A DNA stretch of 64,000 nucleotides from positions 62,001 through 126,000 of the forward strand of contig MU623413.1 in assembly GCA_025201765.1 (NCBI GenBank), read 5' to 3'. Source of the stretch: Daldinia sp. FL1419. Its lineage: Eukaryota > Ascomycota > Sordariomycetes > Xylariales > Hypoxylaceae. This document shows, one piece after another, positions 54,315 to 64,000 of this stretch (its first letter is position 1; each line of letters starts with the position of its first letter). A model generated the notes under the pieces. The model made no database searches, was not told where the DNA came from, and saw only the letters and a program-made list of their open reading frames with translations. The position numbers were made by a program, and so were the translations under genes.

Positions 54315-55830
54315 TCGGCAGCCCTGAGCGATACCTTGACTCGTCTGCAGCAGTTGGGAAATCTTAATGGACTCAAACTGCGAAAGTCTTCTGGTTAAAT
54401 CTTTTTTTTTGCGTTTCCTTCCCCCCTTTGTGGTTTTGGATGGCAGGCATTCGGCATATTTCGGTACATTTCGGTAGTACAGGACTGAAGCAGAAAGCTT
54501 GGTTTTATTTCACCAGGAGGTGTTGGGCGTTGTTTCCCATATTGCAAGGGGTTACTTGGTCAAGAAAAGCCACACAGAAAGGGTCACTATTGCTAGCGAA
54601 TTGTATCGTTGGACTAAGAATCCAGACCTTAATTGTTACAGGCGACGGGCCTAGATAGTTGGCTTTGCCTCAGAATGAATCGAGTGTTTTCTAGCAAAAT
54701 TTTGCGGATTGTTATGGAGCTGGACAGGGGAGGTTTACTTGTGTGACTGGCGGATTGGGCTTTGTGTACTTACTTATTTTATAGAATCATGTCGCCGAGA
54801 GCCCAATGTGGTCTACTCTACTTGTACTTTGCATTGTTTTTGCAGTCTAGGTTAGTAACACATCGCTTCCCGATGTTTATGGCCAATATGGAAACGTCGC
54901 CGGTATTTCAAACTACTAGTAATGCATACATCACTTCAATTGAATTCGAGCACAAGGATGGCGTGAACACCTTGGTTGCTGTAGATAAATCAATCCATTG
55001 TGATTAGATATATTCCTCTCTTTAATGTGCCCGATGTCCAAACCACCCACTACGTAGTAGGATCCGTAGAACGAGCGTGCTAGCTCATTACGAATAGATG
55101 CAATTCTCATATCAACTAATTTTAGACAATATAGCAATCTTACGTGCATGACGTATAAATCTTCGATGCAGCTACCTATATTTACCTAACCTAGGTACAT
55201 GCCTCCTAACCTCAGGTACTAATAGCCCGACTTCGAGACCCGCATACATGTTCGTCATACCAGAAATTACCTTCTAAGATAGAAGGAACCCTTTAGGTAC
55301 ATCCATGCAACTACCTACCTACCTGCCTACCTAAGATGGTTACGAAGGCAACTAAGCAGCTACGGCATGTAAAACCCAAGGGGAATCGCACTAAAATATT
55401 AAGGTATTAGATTTCCAAGGTATCACGTCATGTAGCGGATTCGTGATATAAACCACCTTAAGGCTTAATGAAGGTGCAATTCCTTTGCCCCGCCCCCGCC
55501 TAAATTTCACATTTCAACCTGTGCACAAGAAAGTACCTACACTTTCAATGTTTGCATCTTTCCCGTTGTCGGAGCCATTTGAACTTTCAACTAGGTACCT
55601 ACTTATTATTAAACTTTTTAAATTTCCCATAAAATATCCCTTGGATCAGTCAATCTTAAGAGTTAGGAAGATCTAGTTTTGTTACAACGGTCATCTGTAT
55701 TCTTAGCAACTCCAATTGATCTCGGAATTTTATATAAATCAAAGTCAAAGTCAAAGTCAAAGTCAGCGTCAACTTCAACGTCAACGTCAACGTCAACGTC
55801 AACCACAAGACTCCAAAAGAATATTTTATA
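54315..55830. other. intergenic region before the SurE-TTL gene
   Basis: 1.5 kb without a supported gene. AGGTACCT/ACCTACCT motifs cluster at 55190-55230, 55312-55332 and 55592-55602. A hexanucleotide array lies just before the next start. Confidence 0.5.
55739..55804 (+). repeat. hexanucleotide array (TCAAAG)4 / (TCAACG)n in 5' leader
   Basis: Eleven consecutive 6-base units: four TCAAAG, one TCAGCG, one TCAACT, four TCAACG and one TCAACC. The array ends 26 bases before the ATG at 55831, so it is almost certainly transcribed as leader. The switch from AAAG to AACG units suggests two rounds of expansion. Confidence 0.9.
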
Positions 55831-58547
55831 ATGCATATATTAGTGACCAACGACGACGGTCCGCCGTCCCCAACCTCATCACCCTACGTACATAGTCTAG
55901 TTCGCGAGCTTCAAAGACGAGGACATACCGTTTCCGTCTGCTTACCACATGCTCAACGTTCCTGGATTGGGAAGGCCCATATGATCGGCCAGACCGTAAA
56001 GCCTCTATACTATCGACCCTCTGCGACTTTCGATCCGTTACCCAGCGCTACTTCGCAATCCCAGGGAACCGTATACACACGCCCAAGCAAAGACAGGAAA
56101 GAAGAAGAATGGATCCTTGTTGATGGAACACCGGCTAGCTGTGCCCAGATTGGCTTACACCATTTTTTCCACGAAAAGGGACCCGTTGACCTCGTGGTAT
56201 CGGGTCCCAACTATGGTCGGAATACAACGGCAGTATTTGCCTTGAGCTCTGGCACATTAGGAGGCGCACTCGAAGCTGCTGTATGCCGAAAGAAAGCCAT
56301 TGCGCTGAGCTATGCATTTTTCGCTCGTAACCACGACCCCACCATCATTGATGCTGCTACCCGGCATAGCGTGCGCGTTATCGAGAAGCTCTATGCTCAG
56401 TGGCCGACGGACAAGAGCGTTGACCTATATTCGGTTAACGTGCCACTCGTTGAAGGCGTCGACAAACATAAGACACTCTGGACGGAGATGCTGCAGAATT
56501 ATTGGGGCGAATCAACCGTTTGTTTCGAGGAGGTCGAGGGGAGTGTTGGTGATGAGGAAGAAGAGGAGGAGAGAATAAGAGAAGGGGAAGAAGCAAGTGC
56601 ATCTATCGGTGTGGACTCGAAGGCGGCTGGCGACGATGGCGAGACAGGACAGACGCGATATCCTCATAGGCATTTTAAATGGGCCCCAAAGTTTGCTGAT
56701 GTTTATAAGAGTGTCGAGGAATCCGCACCGGGAAACGATGGGTGGGCGGTGAAGGAGGGTTTCACAAGGTGAGTAAAAACTGGTATTCTTTATATCAAGG
56801 GTGTCAACAATCATATACATACCCATATTCGTGGCTGAGACTAACCAACGACGCAGTGTAACACCAATGAAAGCTAATTTCTATCATACGGCGACGCACC
56901 TTCATGGAGAGGAGTTGAAATTGTGAGTTGAGCCTACTGTATTACATTTGGTTTTAGACGAGGGTCGCAGCATTATAGACAGCCGAAGCTTGCATGGCCG
57001 CATAACCGGTCCGTCAGATAGACAAAAAACTTCTTCATCTTCTATATCACATAAAATGGGTGGGCTGTGGTGAAGAGGGTGTCAGGTATTCTGCAGATAT
57101 CGAATGCTTGCGGTGTGCGTACATCCTTGATCGCTGTTCTCATGTTATCTTCTCCAGGGATACATCGGATTCCTTAGGGGCGGCCATGTCTACATCGACT
57201 TTGATATATCAACCTAAGCAACACTTTTACGCATTGATTGCCTACGAAGATCCCTATGTCCAGCCACTTATACTCTCTGCCCTGAAGAAATTCTTCCCTC
57301 CCGAGTCGTACACTTTACTCTCGATCCCCGACTCAGTGGCCCAGGGCGAGCCCGCGCCACTAAACAAGCTGCTACCCGAAAACAGCAACAGTTCCGTCCT
57401 CCAAATCACACCCTACGAAGCCATTGACTGGGACTATGTAGACTCGCATACAAAATCATGTATAGTAAATAGCTACATGTTGCGTAAGGCGCTGATACGC
57501 AAGCATTACTTATCGGCAACTGTTGAGCAGTGGGTAGCTAAGCGCCCCGAGTCGGTGTTGAAGACGCACGTTAAAAGGAGCGAGGCATTCGAACTAGACT
57601 ATGCCGAATTCCTAGACGATGCCCTTATTGAGGCTTTCGACTTGCGTGCAAGCCTAGAGAAGAATGCAGAGCAGGAGTCGGGTCACGAAACCGAGTGGTG
57701 GATTCTTAAGCCTAGCATGAGCGATAGGGGTCAGGGTATTCGGTTATTCAGTACGATGGAAGACTTACAAAATATCTTTGACGGGTGGGAAGAAGACCTA
57801 CCGGATAGCGAAGATGAAGAAGACGAAGGTAACCATGGTGATGACGCGGTCTCAAATTCCGATCCCGATTCCGAGAGGCGTAACGATATTACTACCTCGC
57901 ATCTTCGTCATTTCGTGGCTCAGCCATACATACACCCACCACTCCTATTGCCCGGCGATAACCGCAAGTTCCACATCCGCACGTATGTCGCATGCATTGG
58001 CAGGCTGGATGTTTACGTGTACAAGGACATGCTGGCCCTATTCGCGGGTAAACATTACACTGCGCCCGCCACTAACACACCGGCCGTCGACCTCGAGGCT
58101 CATCTGACCAACACGTGCCTACAACGATCAGTAGACGATGGCACAGTCCGGCGATTCTGGGACCTCCCACTCGAGCAGCAGAAGAAGGTAGACGTGTTCG
58201 CGCAGATTTGCGCGGTGACGGGTGAAACCTTCGAAGCGGCGGCACGCGCCATGCAAATGCACTTCCGGCCTTTGGAGAATGCTTTCGAGCTATTCGGCCT
58301 TGACTTCTTGGTCGATGCCAACGGCACCCCTTGGCTCCTCGAGGTCAATGCCTTCCCGGACTTCCGGCAGACAGGTGACGAGTTGAAGGGACTGGTGCAA
58401 GGGCTCTGGGAGGAAGTGCTGAGGCGTGCGGCGGTACCATTCTTAGGGTTTGGGGATGGCTCGGGAGTAGGTGCTGGGGCGGATGGGGGCGAGGAGGATA
58501 GCACGGAGAGATTAGTGCTCGTTAGAAGGGTGGAGTTGGGGCGGTAG
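55831..58547 (+). CDS. PBY1: SurE-TTL fusion protein (Pby1-like)
   Basis: Two-domain protein like yeast Pby1, which is associated with P-bodies. The model join(55831..56768,56857..56922,57158..58547) gives 797 aa. The N-terminal SurE-type phosphatase domain has TNDDG at the metal site (about 6-10), VDGTPASCA, SGPNYGRNT and the closing GFTSVTPMKANFYH, which is split by intron 1. An acidic insertion lies at about 236-265. The C-terminal tubulin-tyrosine-ligase-like ATP-grasp domain has WILKPSMSDRGQG (about 516), an acidic linker, FHIRTYVACIG, HLTNTCLQ and WLLEVNAFPDF (about 728). Introns are 88 and 235 bases. The long second intron joins in frame; two separate genes, with TTL starting at the ATG at 57186, are the alternative, but the SurE part then lacks a stop in a normal place. 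The TTL substrate is unknown. Confidence 0.88.
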
Positions 58548-59425
58548 ATGGGGAGGGCAGGATAGAGTAAAAGGGTAGACGGATAAAGGGATAGACGAAT
58601 AGACTACGAAGAGTCTGTCTTCGGTACGATCATGCTTATCCTTGGTAAAAGGTTGATGTTCGTGTGGGCTTAAAGATAGGGCGAGATTATAGTGAAGCCA
58701 AATGCTCTCCAATCTATGGCAGGCTTTGGTCACAATTGCTATATGCAAATAGCATCGCCCGGTATATCTATGTAACACCGTTCGCAATGGATCTTAAGCT
58801 AGTTGTTGAGAAAAGGGGCGATCGCAAGCATTGCAGGTAGAAGAGTACTCACCCTATGGCTACCTCCTAGACAGCAAAGATAAAACTATGCCTATATTCG
58901 TAGCACGGTCTTAATAGAATCCATAGTCATTTGCACAACCACAGAATTAACTCCTACTGCACGATCGCACCATGGCCGTAGGATATAGTATCACGAGAAG
59001 CGGGGACCCTAACTAGCTGCCGAGTCCAAGTGGCACGAGTTGCGCTACATCCATCTAATCTGCATGGCATATATACTCGTTTACGTAGCACGCATACGAA
59101 AGGCTTGATATGAGTTAGCCTAGGGACAACGCAGATGCAGGTGCCACAGCAGTTTTAGCCATGTGGTGTAACGTGGAAATGGACAGACCACAAAGTGTAT
59201 AGGAAGGGAGGCTACTTTAGTTTTAAGATGACGGGCATATAACTACCGACGTGTCCCTCCCTAGCTGGGAAACGTGCTCTCTGATAGGAGGGCACAAGGA
59301 GATAGGAGTTTCTAGGTATTGTGGCTATGCTTGCTGATCTTATGAGCTGTTGTCAAGGAGTTGCTGCTAGCTGCGTAAGTCAATGCTTTGATTCGAGCAT
59401 CTCGTTTTCTCCCTCGAGAGGAAAA

Positions 59426-59462
59426 ACTACCTACTTACTTGGATAGGTAGGTAGGTAGGTAG
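59426..59462. repeat. ACCTACTT / (AGGT)n palindromic cluster
   Basis: An ACTACCTACTTACTT arm faces a run of four TAGG units, forming an imperfect inverted repeat. It is one of the longest members of the dispersed TACCTAGGTA-like family in this window. Confidence 0.8.
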
Positions 59463-61553
59463 ATAGCTACATATTGTTACTTGGAGTCTGTATTGATACG
59501 CGTTAACTACTAACTAGTCTATCTATTAACTAACTTAATAGCTAGATGAATGGTGGCTATGCTGTTTGTCTTCTCTGGTTAGTTGTTGCAGGTAGCCAGT
59601 CGGAGACGGAGGAGACCGTGTATTCACAAGTTCGTCCGTGTTGAGTTGGGCAAGCGGTGAGGCGCCTCCCAACCTCTTCCTCCTGGCGTGAAGCGAGCCT
59701 AATTAGGATATTGCATAGTTGCTGCCCAGAAACAATTATGAGGCCGCGAAGCCAAGATGCATCATAGCCAACCTTGGAACTTCTTTGTTCCTACGCTCTT
59801 GGCCGTCTTGGTTCATTACCTAGAGCTTTGTACCAAGGTTCTTTGAACGAGGCGAAAAGACGTCGGGTCCTTGATAGACAATCTCGATATGTTATTACAC
59901 TTTCCCGACTAATACGCCTAGACCATTGCGTGCTCGCCGGTGCGGTCCTTGGCTTTTTATGTAGGTAGTTTTTCTCGAAGTGCTATGGAGAGAACGCGTC
60001 GATCTAGCAACGATTGGATGACGGCAGACAAGCCAACTAGTTTAATGAATTGCACGACGGAATGAGACGTCTGACTCGAGACTATCGAAGCACTGCCACA
60101 CGGAGGTGACTAGCACCAGGTGGGATATATGCGTCTTTTAACCCGACACCGCGGCGAGGAGCCAAGGAGATTTGAGATTTCGAGATTTTCTGCGGGAGCA
60201 TAATGTTATCTTGTGCGATGGTGTACGACAGCGTTTGCACCGCCCCACGGATATTGTTTTATGTCGTTTCCTATCCGTTGCGTGCATGCTTCGTCGGTTT
60301 GTTTCAAGGTACCTAGCCTTCTCTGTTTGGCTAGCGATATAGGAAAGGAAGGTATTACATCGCAGAAGGAGGCGCTTGATGAAGCTAGACGAAGCGACGA
60401 TGATAGACAAAGGAACCCCCCAGCCTTGGCATACTCTACACTGCAAGTATTTCTAGAATTCCGTAGGTTATTTGCTGTGACTCCGGTCTGCAGACTTAGT
60501 GCGGCATTGCTATGGATCCGTAGATTGACACGATGAACGTTCTCTATATAGATATATATTGCGACCTATCCTTAGTAGGCAAGTCGAATACAATACGTTG
60601 AAGAGTATCTGTATGTGCACGTAGATATATCTCGGGGATGTTATCCAAGTTAAGACTGCCTCCCGAGCCTAATGCCCTATGCCCTATTTAATATTTTTCG
60701 TCGTATCTCGTTTTCTTTACGGCGTGGTTTACATAACGGCTCGCGGAGCTGAAACAGGGAGCATCATATGTTGATAACACGAGGGACGATATAGAATTTC
60801 ACAACTGAGCCGCAATTATGCATCAGGGGTCCATGGAAGCCGAGAGCCTTTATGTGCCCGTACATTAAACGGGATAAATATCTAGGTACACAAGTTGAAA
60901 AGAGGAAATCAGATGAATTTTCGGTAGATGCTTATGACGGTGACCAGTTGTAATCCCTCGATAATCCCATGTTAATCCCACGTAGAGCTTACTGCTACAC
61001 ACCCGACAGATATCCCTTGTCCTGGGAGATACAGAGGATTTGTTAGGATGCTCCGGTCTTTTTGTCGAAACGATTTCATCCGAATACACGGGTCGATCGT
61101 AAAGGTTTGATGCTGGAGAATGTGCCTTGACAAATCGGCCCCTACACTATGAAAGAAGGTCGAAAATCGAAAATCGGAGATGAGATCCCTCATTCCCATT
61201 GAGATCTAGGAGGATCTTCTCCCGAGGATCGCTCGCCATAGCCGAAGCTAATTAACTACCTACCTACGTATGCGGTATATCGACTACGTATCTAGTGTAG
61301 AGCATGATGTAGGCCGGGGCATATTTTATTAGCATTGGAGTGTTATGATGGTTAGCATCTAAGGTTAATCAAAAGGGTCTGGGGAGCGCGCGGACTGGCG
61401 GAAACGCGTCGATAGTTGCAAAATACGCATCCGCCGTTCCCCGTATTTTCACATGCGAAAGCTGTATACGAATTGGGTTAATAAAGCTACGCGCGCGACA
61501 GCGTCAAAGGGCTATAGTAGCGCTTGTTAATGCTGCTTTAAGAGTATCTAAAT

Positions 61554-61568
61554 CCCCCCCCCCCCCCC
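61554..61568 (+). repeat. C15 homopolymer
   Basis: Fifteen consecutive C residues in intergenic DNA; the length may be affected by sequencing or assembly error. Confidence 0.85.
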
Positions 61569-62380
61569 TTAATGCTTACGATACGAACGAAACCCCCATG
61601 GCCTCTGCTCACCGTTTTTCAACGTTGATGTTTGGAGTCGAAAGAAGCATAGGACAAAGTTACACGAAGGAGTAAAGGAAGAAGATATAGACCTACCTAG
61701 GTCATGTAGGATGTTATTGAGACTGCATGCAAGCCACTACTCATCCTCCTCTCTATCGACAAATAGGGCTTTAAACACAGGCGAGTAGGGTAGCATTCTA
61801 TTTTCACTTACCACCTAGATATGCTGGCACGCAGCGAGAGAACGGAATAAGTAAGTATAGCAAATAGCCTTTCCAATGAAAAAGGCCCCTGATGTCCCAC
61901 GTGGACGGTACATACAAGTTGCGTTGTTAAATATGTGCCGCGCCTTATGTAGCCATCCCTATCCTTAGTGATATCAACCTAGGTAGTAGTTATATTGACG
62001 GTATTATTGGTGGTTTGTCTTCCTTTTTGGCTTTTTCTGCGACAACGAGGCTGATATGACTGGCTAGGCTGACTTTGGCCCGTGACGTTCTTTTTTCCGG
62101 TTTGAGTCAGGATTTGGAGACATTATTTCGCTTGCTTACCAGGTTGGTCAGTCTTGGGTAGAAACGAAAAGACGGGGAGAGATAGGTGTAATGACGACGA
62201 TGCGGGTTATGCCCAAACCACAGAAAAAGTGCATGTTGTTCTGTCCCTGAAAAGAGTTGGTTTTGGGGCATCTTGGCTGAACACTCGAGACATATTGCCA
62301 AGCATGGAGAACGTTCACTAAAGTGGAAGTGTTTAAGTGGAAGTTGGGTCCAACTACCGCCTATCGTAGACTAATGGACT

Positions 62381-62398
62381 ACCTACCTAGGTACCTAA
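62381..62398. repeat. ACCTACCTAGGTACCTAA palindromic cluster
   Basis: It contains CTACCTAGGTAC, which includes the TACCTAGGTA core with flanking copies, in the gene-free right end. Confidence 0.8.
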
Positions 62399-62794
62399 TG
62401 TATGCATTAATGTAGTTATGGGGTAACCAATAGTATGTTTATAGTATGAGACCTAAACCAAGGTTGGAGACTACCTAACACATACGTAGAGACCGCGAGA
62501 AGGAAAAAAAGAAAAAAAAGAAAAGAAAAAAAAAGATAAACAAAAAGGGTCATCATATCCGGTGGGCTAAATTTGGGAATAAGATGATGAGAGAGCAAAA
62601 GTCAGTGTTTGCGTTTTTTATTTATTTTAATATCAATATCTTTCGGTGTTTGTTGGTAAGCTGTATGCAAGTAAGAGTTTGCAAATTCAAAAGATAATGA
62701 GAAATACATGTACTAACTAATTCATACATTTCTGGGTAAAAACAGCCTCGGGAGGTATGAAAGATACTTACTTTAGGGAAGTATGGATGTGACC

Positions 62795-62819
62795 TATATA
62801 TATATATATATATATATAT
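62795..62819. repeat. (TA)n microsatellite
   Basis: About 12 TA units in AT-rich intergenic sequence. Confidence 0.9.
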
Positions 62820-64000
62820 GATATCTCCTTTAAAAATATATTATTCTGTTGTTGTTATGTTACACAGAAATACAACCTTATGGGACTACATAAAGCTCAA
62901 CTACCTTAACCTACATAGTTCCGACTTGGAAGAGGATCGTTGAATTCTAGATCTTCACTCCCCTCCTGAGTGAGGCAAAAAAAACCCCCTCAAAATTTAA
63001 CAAACAGTTGTTCTATATGATTTAGGTAATGAAAAGAACAAATGGACTTCTTCAGCTTGGATCGAGATGGATCCGAAAAATTACGGTGCTCCGATCGTTT
63101 TGAGGGTTTCGCTGTTTCCATCTCCACTTTGCACAGCCTCCTTCGCCAAGCCCAAATCCGATTCCTCTAATTCGCCGAATGCTGCCTTGACTTACCCTGA
63201 CGAGTAATAACCGACGGTGCTATGGTCAATTTGCATATGCACGTACCATATACCTATTAAATGTATCTTGTGTACCTACCTTATCGTTTGTCGAAAGGGA
63301 AAAAAAAAACCAGAAAAACCAGCGGGTTATGACATGACGATCAGGCCTTCTTTTTCTTGTCTTTTGTAATTTACCAAGGCTTTCCGGGGCTTACCAAGAC
63401 CGACCGCGCGGTTCAGGTTCTGTTGTGCCAAGTGACAATCAATAATGCCAAAGAGTTCTTGTCATGCTGATGCTGATACTACGGCACCTTGGCGGATGCT
63501 GGGAGTTTACCGACATCACTAAGGAGGTAGGTAATACAATGATATGTGCCTGAGGTACCCTGCTGTAGAGGTATGATACCGGATCGATGTTTGTCATTCC
63601 AATGTTACTATTACAAGGCAATGGATGTAAGAGGTACCTAGGAGGCACCGTCCCGATTTCTTTACAGTCGCGGCAGGTTCAATACTACTAGGTCCGTGAA
63701 ATATCTGCCCGAGCGGTTAGATATATGTACATATAATGTGATAAAGTTAGCAATTAGCTACTAATCTAAATATCACTGACTCGGGGGTGTAACGATTTAC
63801 TGATGTAGTGAAGTAAGTATCACTACTTAAGTAGGTAACAAGAGGGAACCTACTTGCGTGGCAGAGGCGACTTATCGAGACTGCTAATTAGCGCGTTTCG
63901 GCCTTGTAGCCTAAGTCGTGACTATGTACCTATTGGACCCTGGAAGGGTATCGTAACACTTCCATCCAATCTAGGTACGCTTGGTAACTTACCTAGGTAC

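Larger units (their letters stand above)
58548..64000. other. 5.4-kb gene-free right end
   Basis: No domain-bearing ORF or splice-joined gene could be found on either strand. It holds scattered TACCTAGGTA/AGGTAGGT clusters (59426-59462, 61255-61269, 62381-62398, 63989-64000), a C15 run, a TA repeat and A-rich tracts (62502-62540). It may contain 5' or 3' sequence of a gene beyond the window, or degraded elements I cannot identify. Confidence 0.5.

Noticed and set aside
57186..58547. Separate tubulin-tyrosine-ligase gene starting at the ATG at 57186
   Set aside because: The SurE exons join in frame to this part, and the two-domain layout matches yeast Pby1; kept only as an alternative.
60138..60536. 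Overlapping sense and antisense ORFs of about 100 codons
   Set aside because: No domain, no ATG context or splice support; typical chance open frames in both directions.
59993..61410. Further single ACGCGT hexamers (about 59499, 59993, 61405)
   Set aside because: Isolated copies in gene-free DNA are at the frequency expected by chance and have no adjacent gene.
1..64000. tRNA, 5S rRNA or CRISPR-like arrays
   Set aside because: Reading for GGTTCRANTCC-type B boxes, 5S-like sequence and regularly spaced direct repeats gave nothing convincing; CRISPR is also not expected in a fungus. A tRNA scan would be decisive.

Overview
This window is nuclear DNA of a filamentous ascomycete. Genes carry short introns (about 50 to 240 bases) with GTANGT-like donors and YAG acceptors, neighbours sit on both strands without operons, and the proteins are fungal or pan-eukaryotic (Tvp18, Aim21, Duo1 of the DASH complex, Nup145, a SurE-TTL protein like yeast Pby1, Cdc31). 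Gene style and long intergenic stretches full of TACCTAGGTA-like palindromes suggest a sordariomycete. Xylariales is my guess and cannot be proven from the sequence alone. I support 17 protein genes. I found no convincing tRNA, rRNA, CRISPR array or intact transposon.

Layout. 1.4-12.3 kb: ribosomal protein L8 (minus) and the tRNA thiolase CTU1/NCS6 (plus) share a divergent promoter; then a MYST histone acetyltransferase of the Sas3 type and a secreted glutaminyl cyclase-like M28 protein. 14.1-26.8 kb: an epsin, a divergent centrin (CDC31, minus) and a six-exon nucleoporin of the Nup98-Nup96 (Nup145) type. 27.4-34.1 kb: two unrelated cytochrome P450 genes (both minus) flank an F-box/WD40-like gene; no backbone synthase is present, so there is no sign of a classical metabolite cluster. 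36.1-44.4 kb: TVP18, a 4.5-kb gene-free stretch, then AIM21. 45.5-54.3 kb: MCM10, RNase H2 subunit B, DUO1 and an unnamed S/T-P-rich protein with several full CDK consensus sites. 55.8-58.5 kb: the SurE-TTL fusion gene. The last 5.4 kb has no supportable gene.

How they work together. Most genes are unconnected housekeeping functions. The exception is 45.5-54.3 kb: four neighbours, of which MCM10 (replication origin firing), RNASEH2B (ribonucleotide removal, with a PCNA-binding tail) and DUO1 (kinetochore-microtubule ring) are cell-cycle genes. The two divergent promoters in this block contain clustered ACGCGT/ACGCGA (MCB, MluI cell-cycle box) motifs, which suggests shared G1/S control and makes the unnamed fourth gene a candidate cell-cycle protein. 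I did not find an obviously new multi-gene system. The most unexplained signals are this block and the family of intergenic TACCTAGGTA/AGGTAGGT palindromes found across the whole window.
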